Shown: positions 37,891-46,951, counted from the stretch's first letter. The stretch is 64,000 nucleotides of DNA from Pseudomonas congelans (GCF_900103225.1 NZ_FNJH01000005.1:297255-361254); one strand, 5' to 3'. Translations and numbers: made by a program. Notes: generated by a model not told the origin, from the sequence alone.

Positions 37891-39807
37891 TTACTTGTGG
37901 TCTTTTACTTCTTCAAACTCGGCGTCGACAACATCGTCAGCCTTGGCAGTTTCTTCAGCTGGCTTGGCCGCAGCGTCCGGGTTTTCAGCCTGCTCGGCGT
38001 ACATCTTCTGAGCGATTGGCGCGGAAACCTTCGACAGCTCTTCGACCTTGGCTTCAATGGCAGCCTTGTCGTCGCCCTTGATAGCGGCTTCCAGAGCAAC
38101 CAGTGCAGCTTCTACCGCAGTCTTCTCTTCAGCAGTGACCTTGTCACCCGCGTCAGCGATCATCTTGCGAGTCGAGTGGACCAGCGCATCACCCTGGTTA
38201 CGGGCAGAGGCCAGCTCTTCGAACTTGCGATCTTCTTCGGAGTTGACTTCAGCGTCACGAACCATCTGCTGAATTTCTTCCTCGGACAGGCCGGAGTTGG
38301 CCTTGATCACGATGGACTGCTGCTTGCCGGTGGCCTTGTCTTTCGCGCCAACGTGCAGGATGCCGTTTGCGTCGATGTCGAAGGTCACTTCGATCTGTGG
38401 CACGCCACGTGGAGCAGGTGGAATCTCGGCCAGGTCGAACTTGCCCAAGGACTTGTTCTGACCGGCTTGCTTACGCTCACCCTGCAGGACGTGGATGGTT
38501 ACCGCGCTCTGGTTGTCATCGGCAGTCGAGAACACCTGGGATTTCTTGGTAGGAATCGTGGTGTTTTTCTCGATCAGCGCAGTCATCACGCCGCCCATGG
38601 TTTCGATACCCAGGGTCAGCGGGCTGACGTCCAGCAGCAGAACGTCTTTGACATCACCGGCCAATACTGCGCCCTGAATGGCAGCACCCATGGCAACGGC
38701 TTCGTCAGGGTTGACGTCTTTACGTGCTTCTTTGCCGAAGAACTCGGTCACCAGCTTCTGCACCAGCGGCATACGCGTCTGACCACCGACCAGAATCACG
38801 TCGTTGATCTTGCTTCTGTCGATGCCAGCATCTTTCAGTGCCATTTCGCATGGAGCGATGGTGCGCTGAACCAGGTCTTCAACCAGCGATTCCAGCTTGG
38901 AGCGAGAGATCTTCACTACCAGGTGCTTCGGACCGGTTGCATCTGCAGTGATGTACGGCAGGTTGACTTCGGTCTGGGTGCTGGAAGACAGCTCGATCTT
39001 GGCTTTTTCGGCAGCTTCTTTCAGGCGCTGCATGGCCAGCGGATCACCCTTGAGGTTCATGCCGCTTTCTTTCTTGAATTCGTCGACGAAGTAGTCGATC
39101 AGACGAATGTCGAAGTCTTCACCACCCAGGAACGTATCGCCGTTGGTTGCCAACACTTCGAACTGGTGCTCGCCATCGACTTCAGCGATCTCGATAACCG
39201 AGACGTCGAAGGTACCGCCACCCAGGTCATAAACGATGACAGTGTGGTCGCCCTTGGCCTTGTCCATACCGTAAGCCAGCGCGGCTGCGGTTGGTTCGTT
39301 GATGATGCGCTTGACGTCCAGACCGGCGATACGGCCAGCATCCTTGGTTGCCTGACGCTGACTGTCGTTGAAGTAGGCCGGAACGGTGATGACCGCTTCG
39401 GTAACCGCTTCACCGAGGTAGTCTTCGGCGGTCTTTTTCATTTTCTTCAGGATTTCAGCGGAAATCTGAGGAGGCGCCATTTTCTGGCCATTCACTTCAA
39501 CCCAGGCATCACCGTTGTCAGCCTTGACGATCTTGTAAGGGACCATCTGGATGTCTTTCTGAACGACATCCTCTTCGAACTTGCGACCGATCAGACGCTT
39601 TACCGCGTACAGAGTGTTATGCGGATTGGTGACCGCCTGACGCTTGGCGGACTGACCGACCAGGATCTCGCCATCATTTGCATAAGCGATGATCGAAGGC
39701 GTAGTACGAGTACCTTCGGCGTTCTCGATAACCTTGACGTTACCGTTTTCCAGAATGGAGACGCAGGAGTTGGTAGTCCCCAGGTCGATACCGATAATTC
39801 TGCCCAT
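37891..39807 (-). CDS. dnaK: chaperone protein DnaK (Hsp70)
   Basis: 638-residue Hsp70. The ATPase domain starts MGRIIGIDLGTTNSCV and contains IVYDLGGGTFDVSVIE. The substrate domain includes the linker KDVLLLDVSPLTLGIE. The lid ends in an Ala-rich tail with the EEVKDHK end. The ATG at 39807 is the family start. A sigma-32 type promoter lies upstream at 39897-39924, inside the end of grpE. Confidence 0.98.
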   Translation of the reverse strand: MGRIIGIDLGTTNSCVSILENGNVKVIENAEGTRTTPSIIAYANDGEILVGQSAKRQAVTNPHNTLYAVKRLIGRKFEEDVVQKDIQMVPYKIVKADNGDAWVEVNGQKMAPPQISAEILKKMKKTAEDYLGEAVTEAVITVPAYFNDSQRQATKDAGRIAGLDVKRIINEPTAAALAYGMDKAKGDHTVIVYDLGGGTFDVSVIEIAEVDGEHQFEVLATNGDTFLGGEDFDIRLIDYFVDEFKKESGMNLKGDPLAMQRLKEAAEKAKIELSSSTQTEVNLPYITADATGPKHLVVKISRSKLESLVEDLVQRTIAPCEMALKDAGIDRSKINDVILVGGQTRMPLVQKLVTEFFGKEARKDVNPDEAVAMGAAIQGAVLAGDVKDVLLLDVSPLTLGIETMGGVMTALIEKNTTIPTKKSQVFSTADDNQSAVTIHVLQGERKQAGQNKSLGKFDLAEIPPAPRGVPQIEVTFDIDANGILHVGAKDKATGKQQSIVIKANSGLSEEEIQQMVRDAEVNSEEDRKFEELASARNQGDALVHSTRKMIADAGDKVTAEEKTAVEAALVALEAAIKGDDKAAIEAKVEELSKVSAPIAQKMYAEQAENPDAAAKPAEETAKADDVVDAEFEEVKDHK

Positions 39808-39896
39808 CTTTGACTCTCCCGAAACTTGCAAAACTTGGATTTGGTTGCCGCCAGTGCGTTGACACCGTGCGGTAGCTCTTTAAACGCTTGACCTTT

Positions 39897-39924
39897 AAAT
39901 GGGGGCCTTACAGCTGATTTCAAG
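39897..39924 (-). promoter_or_regulatory. sigma-32 heat-shock promoter of dnaK
   Basis: On the minus strand CTTGAAA - 14 bp - CCCATTT matches the sigma-32 -35 and -10 elements with canonical spacing. The -35 overlaps the last grpE codons, so dnaK can be transcribed independently of grpE. Confidence 0.8.
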
Positions 39925-40483
39925 CCTGCTCGTTGATTGACGGCGTTGCAGGCGATGGTGCCTTGCTGACCACGACCATGGCCGGGCGCAACAGGCGACC
40001 ATTAAGCTGATAACCCTTCTGAAATACCTTGAGCACCGTGTTGGGCTCAACGTCGGCACTTTCCTGCATGGCCATCGCCTGGTGCTGGTCGGCACTGAAC
40101 GGTTGGCCGTGCGGATCGATGGCCTCCAGCTGATAACGCTTGAGGGTGTCCTGGAACATCTTCAAGGTCAGCTCGATGCCTTCACGCATCGGGCGAATGC
40201 TTTCATCGTCCGGACTGGACAGATCAAGGCCTCGCTCCAGACTGTCAATGATCGGCAACAGATCACCGGCAAATTTTTCCAGCGCAAACTTGTGCGCCTT
40301 TTCAACATCCTGTTCGGCACGGCGGCGGACATTCTGCAGATCCGCAGCCACGCGAAGGGATTGGTCCTGCGCAGCAGCCAGTTGCTCTTCGAGCACCTGC
40401 ACGCGGGTTGTCAGTTCATCACCCGCGCCCGCATCGGCAGCCTGATCCTGAGCCTGCGCATCCAGATTCTGTTCGTCAGCCAT
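39920..40483 (-). CDS. grpE: nucleotide exchange factor GrpE
   Basis: 187-residue dimeric factor that releases ADP from DnaK. The acidic N-terminus is followed by a long coiled coil (residues ~25-95, ELTTRVQVLEEQLAAAQDQ). The C-terminal beta domain has HQAMAMQESADVEPNTVLKVFQKGYQLNGRLLRPAMVVV split across residues 130-175. The start at 40483 is MADEQNLDAQAQDQA, with AGGAGAAG as ribosome site. A heat-shock promoter lies upstream. Confidence 0.97.
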   Translation of the reverse strand: MADEQNLDAQAQDQAADAGAGDELTTRVQVLEEQLAAAQDQSLRVAADLQNVRRRAEQDVEKAHKFALEKFAGDLLPIIDSLERGLDLSSPDDESIRPMREGIELTLKMFQDTLKRYQLEAIDPHGQPFSADQHQAMAMQESADVEPNTVLKVFQKGYQLNGRLLRPAMVVVSKAPSPATPSINEQA

Positions 40484-40536
40484 ACATCTTCTCCTCTAAA
40501 AACGTCCGCGATCCCGATTCGCGCTTCTGCCCACCT

Positions 40537-40564
40537 ATATGGGATCGGATTTTCCGGCTTCAAG
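40537..40564 (-). promoter_or_regulatory. sigma-32 heat-shock promoter of grpE
   Basis: On the minus strand CTTGAAG - 14 bp - CCCATAT, a close match to the sigma-32 consensus, located ~55-80 bp upstream of the grpE ATG. The spacing is the same as in the dnaK promoter. Confidence 0.8.
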
Positions 40565-40753
40565 GGTTTCGTGCGATCGAGATACGCATTCCCTGACAAA
40601 TAATCCGGATTCAGGCGCGACAGAAAATGGCGAATTGACACAAGAGCGACTAAAAACCACTGCGGACCGATCAAATCGAGCTAAGCAAGGGCATTGTCAG
40701 CCACAAATAAAACACTGTATAAATAACCAGACAAACAGCCCGGGAGCCGCTCA

Positions 40754-42427
40754 ATGCTGGTGCACCTTTCCGTACACAACTACGCCATTGTCGAACACCT
40801 TGACCTTGAACTGGATCGAGGCATGAGCGTCATCACCGGCGAAACCGGCGCTGGCAAGTCGATCATGCTCGACGCCCTGGGCCTGACCCTGGGTGACCGT
40901 GCCGACAGCGGCGTGGTCAGGCCGGGTGCCGACAAGGCCGACATCCTGGCCACGTTCGACCTGGGCGACATTCCCGAGGCACAGACCTGGCTCAAAGAGC
41001 GCGACCTGGACAACGACGGCCCCTGCATCCTGCGCCGGGTCATCACGGCCGAAGGTCGGTCACGCTCCTATATCAATGGCTCGCCCTGTCCTCAGGGCGA
41101 CCTGAAGGCGCTGGGCGAACTGCTCATCGATATTCACAGCCAGCATGAGCACCAGTCGCTGCTCAAGACCGATACGCATCGGCGCCTGCTCGACGAATAC
41201 GCAGGTGCGACCGATCTGGCCCGCCAGGTCCATCTCGCCGCACAACGCTGGCGGCAGACGCGGCAGGAGCTCGAGCGCCTCTCCAACTCGGGTGACGAGC
41301 AACGCGCACGGCATCAGTTGCTGAGCTATCAGCTCGAAGAACTGGAAAGCCTGAGCCTGGGTGAAAACGAGCTTGAACAGCTCGAACAGGAACACAAGGA
41401 CCTGACCAACGCCGAAAGCCTGCTGAGCATTTGCCGACAAGTGGTCGAGCAGTGCAGCGAAAGCGATTCGGGCAACGTGCTCAACGCCCTGACCGCCAGC
41501 CTGCATCGTCTTGGCAGCGTCGACCATTCGCCGTCCGCCCTGAGCGAGGCCACAGGGCTGCTGTCCAGCGCGCAGATACAGGTAGAAGAAGCGGTAGGCG
41601 AACTGAACCGTTTTCTGGATCACTTCGATGCCGATCCGGCCAGACTGCAACAGCTTGAAGAACGTCTCGACGCCATTTATACACTGGCGCGCAAACACCG
41701 CATCCAGCCAGGCGAAGTGGCGACGCTGCAACAAAAGCTGCTGGATGAAATAGAAACGCTGAATGCCAACGACGAATCCATCGAACGGCTTGAGCATGAA
41801 GTGCAGGCATTCGCCCGGCATTATCAGGATAAAGCCCGCGAGCTGAGCGACCTGCGCCACAATTCGGCGACGAAACTGGCCAGCGCTGTAGAACAGGAAA
41901 TTCATCGTCTGGGCATGCCCGGCGGCCGTTTCCAGATCGACCTCAAAGCCAACGCCAGCGTAGAACCCTCGCCTCACGGCCTGGAGCAGGTAGAGCTACT
42001 GGTCAGCGCCAACCCCGGCCAACCGCTGAAAGCGCTGGCGAAAGTCGCGTCGGGTGGCGAGCTGTCGCGCATCAGCCTGGCGATCCAGGTTATCACCGCA
42101 CAAACCTCGCGGGTACCGACGCTGGTATTCGATGAAGTGGATGTGGGGATTGGCGGACCGACCGCCGAGATCGTGGGACAGCTGCTGCGTCGCCTGGGCG
42201 AGCGCGGTCAGGTCATGACCGTCACTCACCTGCCGCAGGTCGCAGCGCAGGGTCATCAGCACCTGTTCGTGCACAAGGTGCGGGACAACGACGCCACGCG
42301 CACAGCCGTGTCCAAGCTCAGCAAGACTGAACGTATAGAAGAAGTCGCCCGCATGCTGGGCGGCATCGACTTGACCAAGGAATCTCTGGCACACGCCAAG
42401 AAGATGGTCGTTACGGCTAAAAGCTGA
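40754..42427 (+). CDS. recN: DNA repair protein RecN
   Basis: 557-residue SMC-like ATPase of double-strand break repair. Walker A is GETGAGKSIMLDALG near residue 35, and the C-terminal Walker B is TLVFDEVDVGIGG with the signature KVASGGELSRISLAIQ before it. The middle (residues ~160-360) is coiled coil. The start at 40754 has CGGGAGCCGCTCA before it. RecN is usually SOS-regulated. The upstream segment 40722-40742 has ATAACCAGACAAACAGCCCG, and no perfect LexA box is evident. It is divergent from grpE. Confidence 0.96.
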   Translation: MLVHLSVHNYAIVEHLDLELDRGMSVITGETGAGKSIMLDALGLTLGDRADSGVVRPGADKADILATFDLGDIPEAQTWLKERDLDNDGPCILRRVITAEGRSRSYINGSPCPQGDLKALGELLIDIHSQHEHQSLLKTDTHRRLLDEYAGATDLARQVHLAAQRWRQTRQELERLSNSGDEQRARHQLLSYQLEELESLSLGENELEQLEQEHKDLTNAESLLSICRQVVEQCSESDSGNVLNALTASLHRLGSVDHSPSALSEATGLLSSAQIQVEEAVGELNRFLDHFDADPARLQQLEERLDAIYTLARKHRIQPGEVATLQQKLLDEIETLNANDESIERLEHEVQAFARHYQDKARELSDLRHNSATKLASAVEQEIHRLGMPGGRFQIDLKANASVEPSPHGLEQVELLVSANPGQPLKALAKVASGGELSRISLAIQVITAQTSRVPTLVFDEVDVGIGGPTAEIVGQLLRRLGERGQVMTVTHLPQVAAQGHQHLFVHKVRDNDATRTAVSKLSKTERIEEVARMLGGIDLTKESLAHAKKMVVTAKS

Positions 42428-42471
42428 GCCATAGAAAGCACAAAGGCGACCGCGGTCGCCCCTGTTGCTGA

Positions 42472-42879
42472 TTACGCCTTCTTGTTGCGGACGTAGAGCA
42501 CCAGATTGTGGTCCACCAGGTCAAAGCCGTGTCTTTCGACGATGGCTTTCTGAAGCTTCTCGATTTCTTCGTCGAAGAATTCGATCACCTCACCCGATTC
42601 CACGTTGACCATGTGGTCGTGGTGGCCGCCATCAGCCAGCTCGAACACAGCATGACCGCCGTCGAAATTGTGGCGCACCACCAGTCCAGCGGACTCGAAC
42701 TGAGTCAGAACACGGTAAACCGTGGCCAGACCGACGTCCTCGCTGGCCTCCATAAGAGCCTTGTAGACATCCTCGGCACTCATGTGGCGTTGCTCTGCAG
42801 AATCGAGCATTTGCAGTATTTTGACCCGCGGTAAGGTTACCTTGAGTCCTACTTTACGTAGTTCGTTATTTTCAACCAT
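42472..42879 (-). CDS. fur: ferric uptake regulator Fur
   Basis: 135-residue iron-responsive repressor. The winged-helix DNA-binding domain spans residues ~1-83 (ATVYRVLTQFESAGLV is the recognition region), and the metal-binding dimerisation domain contains GGHHDHMVNVESGEVIEFFD. The protein has no cysteine; the position that is often Cys after HDHMV is Asn. So it lacks the structural Cys4 zinc site of E. coli Fur, as is usual in Pseudomonas. The ATG at 42879 is preceded by AGAAAGCTGACC. It is divergent from bamE, a conserved arrangement. Confidence 0.96.
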   Translation of the reverse strand: MVENNELRKVGLKVTLPRVKILQMLDSAEQRHMSAEDVYKALMEASEDVGLATVYRVLTQFESAGLVVRHNFDGGHAVFELADGGHHDHMVNVESGEVIEFFDEEIEKLQKAIVERHGFDLVDHNLVLYVRNKKA

Positions 42880-42977
42880 GGTCAGCTTTCTCGCAGACGC
42901 TGCTTCGCAGCTTCTCTTAATGCAGGTATGATCGGAGTTTACGTTGTCCCAGCCAAGATAGTGGAAGTCGCCCACCG

Positions 42978-43499
42978 ATGCAAAACACCAAGCTCTTGCT
43001 AACCAGTTTCACCTTCGTGGGACTGCTCGCACTCGCCGGTTGTTCATTCCCCGGGGTTTACAAAATCGACATCCAGCAGGGTAATGTCGTCACGCAGGAC
43101 ATGATAGACCAGTTACGCCCCGGAATGACCCGGCGGCAAGTACGGTTTATCATGGGCAACCCCCTGCTGACCGACACTTTCCACGCCGATCGGTGGGATT
43201 ACCTGTACAGCCTGCAGCCAGGTGGCGGTGAACGCCAGCAGGAGCGTGTCAGCCTTATATTCAACGGCAATGACCAGCTCGTAAGCCTGTCTGGCGACTT
43301 CATGCCCGGCGTCAGCCGCGATGAAGCCATTCTCGGGAAGGGCAGCGACACCACTGTCCCGGCAGAGAACCAGCCAGTGCAGCAGCCTGAAGAACCGGCC
43401 AAGCCAGGTTCGTTGCTGGATACAATCCAGAAGGACGTGGACAGCGTCGAGACCGTACCAGTCCCGACCCAGGAGCCGCTGGACACCAACTCCCGGTAG
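42978..43499 (+). CDS. bamE: outer membrane assembly lipoprotein BamE (OmlA)
   Basis: 173-residue lipoprotein of the BAM complex. Signal residues 1-22 end in the lipobox LALAGC. The BamE fold follows: PGVYKIDIQQGNVVTQDMIDQLRPGMTRRQVRFIMGNPLL and DRWDYLYSLQPG. The C-terminal ~60 residues are a Pro/Glu-rich extension that E. coli BamE (113 residues) lacks. It is transcribed divergently from fur; in Pseudomonas the promoters overlap. Confidence 0.94.
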   Translation: MQNTKLLLTSFTFVGLLALAGCSFPGVYKIDIQQGNVVTQDMIDQLRPGMTRRQVRFIMGNPLLTDTFHADRWDYLYSLQPGGGERQQERVSLIFNGNDQLVSLSGDFMPGVSRDEAILGKGSDTTVPAENQPVQQPEEPAKPGSLLDTIQKDVDSVETVPVPTQEPLDTNSR

Positions 43500-43514
43500 T
43501 CCAAAGCGCCCAAC

Positions 43515-43540
43515 AAAAAGCCCGGCATGCCGGGCTTTTT
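43515..43540. terminator. bidirectional intrinsic terminator bamE / rnfH
   Basis: AAAAAGCCCGG-catg-CCGGGCTTTTT, a perfect palindrome with A and T flanks, between the convergent bamE and rnfH genes. Confidence 0.93.
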
Positions 43541-43573
43541 TGTGTCTTCCATTCAGCCTGCGTTCAGCCCGAT

Positions 43574-43888
43574 TCAGCCGATAGGCGTTCTTTTCTCACG
43601 CGCCTTCGCGGCACGCAGACGCCTGATCTCCATGGGATCGGCCACCAGCGGACGATAGATTTCTATCCGCTCACCCGCTTCCAGCACCCGCACAGCAGGA
43701 TCAGCCACCACCTTGCCGAAGATACCGACAGCGCACTGGCCCAGGTCAAGCTCAGGAAATTCCTTGTCCATGGCGCTAAGCGCCAGCGCCTGACGTACCG
43801 AAGACCCTAACGGGACATCGACCGTCTTCAACACCTGGCGCTGTACAGAGGCGTAGACCACCTCTATCTGAATCAATGCGTCAGCCAT
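43574..43888 (-). CDS. rnfH: RnfH family protein (UPF0125, ubiquitin-like fold)
   Basis: 104-residue beta-grasp protein of the RnfH/YfjF family. It begins MADALIQIEVVYASVQRQVLK and contains VGIFGKVVADPAVRVLEAGERIEIYRPLVADP, the diagnostic C-terminal block, ending in a basic tail. The role is unclear; in E. coli it is paired with ratA. It overlaps the ratA 3' end by 8 bp, so the two are translationally coupled. Confidence 0.9.
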   Translation of the reverse strand: MADALIQIEVVYASVQRQVLKTVDVPLGSSVRQALALSAMDKEFPELDLGQCAVGIFGKVVADPAVRVLEAGERIEIYRPLVADPMEIRRLRAAKAREKRTPIG

Positions 43889-44315
43889 GCAGCTCTTTCG
43901 CTCGCTGGCAGAACGCGTCCACCAGCGTGTTGGCCGCCTGATTGAACAAAGGCCCCAGCGTGGCGCGAACGATGGTGCCGGCATAATCGAAGGACAGATC
44001 CAGACTGATCTTGCAGGCTTTCTCGCCCAGCGGCTTGAACGTCCATACACCGTGAAACTGTTCGAACGGCCCTTCGACCAGGTCCATCACGATCGACTCG
44101 CCGGGAACCAGCGTGTTGCGCGTCATGAACTTCTGGCTCAGACCGCCCTTGGCGATCTCCAGGCTGGCGCGCATCTGCGCCTCACTGGCTTCAACCACGG
44201 TAGCGGATGAACACCACGGCAGGAACTCGGGATAACGAGCCACATCATTGACCAGATCATAAAGGAACCCGGCCGGGTACGGCAGTAAAGCAGAGCGTTG
44301 TATATGCGTAGTCAT
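43881..44315 (-). CDS. ratA: RatA-family SRPBCC protein (coenzyme Q-binding/COQ10 type)
   Basis: 144-residue START/SRPBCC domain. It begins MTTHIQRSALLPYPAGFLYDLVNDVARYPEFLPWC and contains GPFEQFHGVWTFKPLGEKACKISLDLSFDY. The family includes E. coli RatA, reported to interfere with 70S association, and COQ10-like quinone-binding proteins; I cannot tell which activity applies. It is coupled to rnfH and lies near smpB, the conserved ratA-smpB neighbourhood. Confidence 0.9.
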   Translation of the reverse strand: MTTHIQRSALLPYPAGFLYDLVNDVARYPEFLPWCSSATVVEASEAQMRASLEIAKGGLSQKFMTRNTLVPGESIVMDLVEGPFEQFHGVWTFKPLGEKACKISLDLSFDYAGTIVRATLGPLFNQAANTLVDAFCQRAKELHG

Positions 44316-44322
44316 GTGAGCG

Positions 44323-45726
44323 TCATTTCCAGAGCTGAGCGGCAAACACCACAAGAATGCCGAGCGGCGCCACGTAGCGCATCAAAAAGTACGTCAGGTT
44401 GAAGAGCAGCGGACTGCGAATCGACAATTCGTCGCGCACCGTCTCACGGCCCATCACCCAACCAGCGAATACTACAAAACACAACCCACCCAGCGGCAAC
44501 ATGATCCGCGAAGTGAAGAAATCAATGACTCCGAAGAAGTCCAGGCCAGTCGATGCGCCCCATTGATAGAGGTGGAATGCGCCTCCATCGTTCACGAAAA
44601 ACTTGGCTTTTTGCCAGATATTGAACGAGAACACCGTGCCCAGGCCCACAAACCAGCAGGTAAAGGCCAGCCAGAACGTCACCCAGGCGCGGCGAATACG
44701 GGTGCGCTCGACCAGATAAGCAACCATCGGCTCCAGCAACGAAATCGCCGAACTCCAGGCCGCAACGGCCACCAGCACGAAGAACACGATGCCCATCAAT
44801 TGGCCGAACGCGACGTTGCCGAACGCATACGGCAGCGTGACGAACATCAGCCCCGGCCCCTCGCTGGGGTTCAGGCCTGCAGCGAACACGATCGGGAACA
44901 GCGCAAGGCCGGCCAACAGCGAAACGAAGGTATCGAGCAACGCGATGCCGACGACGGTGCTGCTGATCGACGCACCTTTGGTCATGTACGCGCCATAGAC
45001 CATGATCGAGCCCACACCGACGCTCAGAGAGAAGAACGCATGGCCCATCGCGGGCAGCAAGCCATCCAGCACTTTCTCGGGATTGAAGTCGAACATGAAA
45101 TGCACGCCTTCCATGAAATGCCCGGTGGTCAGGCTATAGCCCAACAGCGCGAGCATCAGCAGGAACAGCATCGGCATCATGATGCGCAGGCTTTTCTCCA
45201 GCCCGGCCTCGACACCCTTGCCGATCACCACCGCCGACAGCAGCATGAAAATGGTGTGCCACAGAGTCAGACGCCATGGGTCGGCAATCACCGCACCGAA
45301 ATACGCACCGACCTGATCCGGCGACACACCTTGAAAGTCGCCGCGCCCCATGTCGATGATGTAATCCAGCGACCAGCCGCCCACCACACTATAAAAGGAG
45401 AGAATCAGCAGCGCCGTGATCATCCCGGCAAACGCACCCCAGGACCAGCGCGGCGAATGCCCGGCTTCCTGCGCCAGCGTCTTGAGCGCATTCGCAGGAC
45501 TGAGCCGGGAACGACGGCCAATCAGCGTCTCGGCGATCATGACCGGAATACCGATCAGCGCGATGCACGCCAGAAAAACCAGTACAAATGCACCGCCGCC
45601 ATAGGCACCGACCATGTACGGAAATTTCCAGATACTGCCCAGCCCCACAGCAGAGCCGGTAGCAGCCAGGATGAACACCCAGCGACTTGCCCAGCTACCG
45701 TGGACCGAAACCTTGTCCGTCGACAT
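44323..45726 (-). CDS. sodium-dependent transporter (NSS/SNF family)
   Basis: 467-residue LeuT-fold transporter with about 12 helices. The TM1 signature GSAVGLGSIWKFPYMVGAYGGGAF and the TM6 region HAFFSLSVGVGSIMVYGAYM are present. Members of this bacterial branch import amino acids with sodium, but the substrate is not deducible. The start at 45726 (MSTDKVSVHGSWASRW) puts the family N-terminus before TM1; the upstream frame to 45819 is rejected. The gene lies between ratA and smpB. Confidence 0.9.
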   Translation of the reverse strand: MSTDKVSVHGSWASRWVFILAATGSAVGLGSIWKFPYMVGAYGGGAFVLVFLACIALIGIPVMIAETLIGRRSRLSPANALKTLAQEAGHSPRWSWGAFAGMITALLILSFYSVVGGWSLDYIIDMGRGDFQGVSPDQVGAYFGAVIADPWRLTLWHTIFMLLSAVVIGKGVEAGLEKSLRIMMPMLFLLMLALLGYSLTTGHFMEGVHFMFDFNPEKVLDGLLPAMGHAFFSLSVGVGSIMVYGAYMTKGASISSTVVGIALLDTFVSLLAGLALFPIVFAAGLNPSEGPGLMFVTLPYAFGNVAFGQLMGIVFFVLVAVAAWSSAISLLEPMVAYLVERTRIRRAWVTFWLAFTCWFVGLGTVFSFNIWQKAKFFVNDGGAFHLYQWGASTGLDFFGVIDFFTSRIMLPLGGLCFVVFAGWVMGRETVRDELSIRSPLLFNLTYFLMRYVAPLGILVVFAAQLWK

Positions 45727-45839
45727 TATCGAAACGCCCAGCCAAAAAAGATCGCGCATTGTCCGGGATTCAACCTTTGTGCTCAAGCACGCGCTTTCCC
45801 GTAGCCGACATTGATGCAACTGCCTATAATGCGCCCCCT

Positions 45840-46322
45840 ATGGCTAAGCTCAAGAAACACCCTACAGGGACCATCGCGCAAAATAAGAAAGCGCGTCACG
45901 ATTACTTCATCGAACACAAGTTCGAGGCCGGTTTGGTCCTGTCTGGCTGGGAAGTAAAAAGCCTGCGTGCCACCAAGGTACAGCTGGTCGACAGTTATGT
46001 GCTGCTCAAGGATGGCGAGGCCTGGCTGATGGGTTGCCACATCACGCCTCTCAAGACTGCCAGCACACACGTCATCGCTGACCCGACACGCACCCGCAAA
46101 CTGCTGTTGAACAAGCGCGAGCTCGAAAAGCTCACCAGCTCGGTTCAGCAGAAAGGCTATGCCTGCGTCGCCCTTTCCGTTTACTGGAAGGAGCACCTGG
46201 TCAAGTGCGAAATTGCGCTGGGTAAAGGCAAGAAGGAATACGACAAGCGTCACACCGAACGCGAACGCGATTCGGACCGTGAACTGCAGCGTGCCGTGCG
46301 CTCCAAGGGCAAGGAAGACTAG
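45840..46322 (+). CDS. smpB: SsrA-binding protein SmpB
   Basis: 160-residue oligonucleotide-binding barrel protein that partners with tmRNA in trans-translation to rescue stalled ribosomes. It begins MAKLKKHPTGTIAQNKKARHDYFIEHKFEAGL and contains VKSLRATKVQLVDSYVLLKDGEAWL and LLLNKRELEKL. The C-terminal tail (KKEYDKRHTERERDSDRELQ) is the basic helix that enters the mRNA channel. Its partner gene ssrA lies ~700 bp downstream on the same strand. Confidence 0.97.
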   Translation: MAKLKKHPTGTIAQNKKARHDYFIEHKFEAGLVLSGWEVKSLRATKVQLVDSYVLLKDGEAWLMGCHITPLKTASTHVIADPTRTRKLLLNKRELEKLTSSVQQKGYACVALSVYWKEHLVKCEIALGKGKKEYDKRHTERERDSDRELQRAVRSKGKED

Positions 46323-46338
46323 TTCCCGGCGCTGGCGT

Positions 46339-46370
46339 GTGCCAGATGTCCTGACCCGGACATTTGGCAC
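46339..46370. repeat. inverted repeat after smpB
   Basis: GTGCCAGATGTCC-tgaccc-GGACATTTGGCAC is a 13-bp stem with one mismatch, 16 bp after the smpB stop. No T run follows, so it looks like a 3' stabilising hairpin or a Rho-related signal rather than a simple terminator. Confidence 0.6.
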
Positions 46371-46630
46371 TTCATATCGACCCCTTTACCCGCACACACC
46401 TCTCCACTCCCCCGCCTCAACCCGTTCGATACCTCAAAGCGAAGATCGCCTCATTTTGGTGCTTGAATGCGCAATATGGCTATTTCGCAGTATTCCGAAA
46501 ATAAAATAGAACGCCTGCGTTACACCACAGTCAATCCTTTAGGCCCAACTGTTAAACGGGCTTTCAAACCCCTCGGGCGACGGCCTCAAACACCGGCCAT
46601 ACCGAGTCCACAGGTTACAAGGAGAGACAC
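46371..46630 (+). promoter_or_regulatory. upstream region of the small secreted protein gene
   Basis: 260 bp with no gene. AT-rich tracts near 46480-46515 (TATTCCGAAAATAAAATAG) are the likely promoter. AAGGAGAGACAC just before 46631 is a strong ribosome site. Confidence 0.4.
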
Positions 46631-46915
46631 ATGAAGCGTACCGCCCTCACTGGATTGTTCCTCAGCGCCGCCCTGTTGGCTTCGCCGGTTTTTGCCGCCG
46701 ATGATCTGTGCGCAGCGAACATCAAGACCATCGAAAACGCTAACACTTCGTCCAGCACCAACTTGAGCCCAGAAAACAAGACCATGCTCGAGAAGACTGT
46801 GAAGAACGCCAAAGCGGCCCAGGCGCAGAACGACGAGAAAAAATGCGTCGAGATCACCACCAAGACCATCACTGCCCTGAAAAACACCGGTTCGGGCAGC
46901 GAAGGCACCAAGTAA
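46631..46915 (+). CDS. small exported protein of unknown function
   Basis: 94-residue protein. Residues 1-22 are a Sec signal (MKRTALTGLFLSAALLASPVFA followed by ADD). The mature part is about 72 residues, helical and rich in Lys, Asn and Thr, with two cysteines (DDLCAAN and KKCVEI) that could form one disulfide in the periplasm. I do not recognise a named domain. The strong ribosome site and clean signal peptide support it as real. It stands between smpB and ssrA and is followed by a GC-rich hairpin. Confidence 0.8.
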   Translation: MKRTALTGLFLSAALLASPVFAADDLCAANIKTIENANTSSSTNLSPENKTMLEKTVKNAKAAQAQNDEKKCVEITTKTITALKNTGSGSEGTK

Positions 46916-46922
46916 ACCTTCC

Positions 46923-46951
46923 AGCAGGCCAGCCACCCTGGCTGGCCTGCT
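46923..46951 (+). terminator. hairpin after the small exported protein gene
   Basis: AGCAGGCCAGCC-accct-GGCTGGCCTGCT is a perfect 12-bp stem 7 bp after the stop. There is no T run, so termination efficiency is uncertain. Confidence 0.65.
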
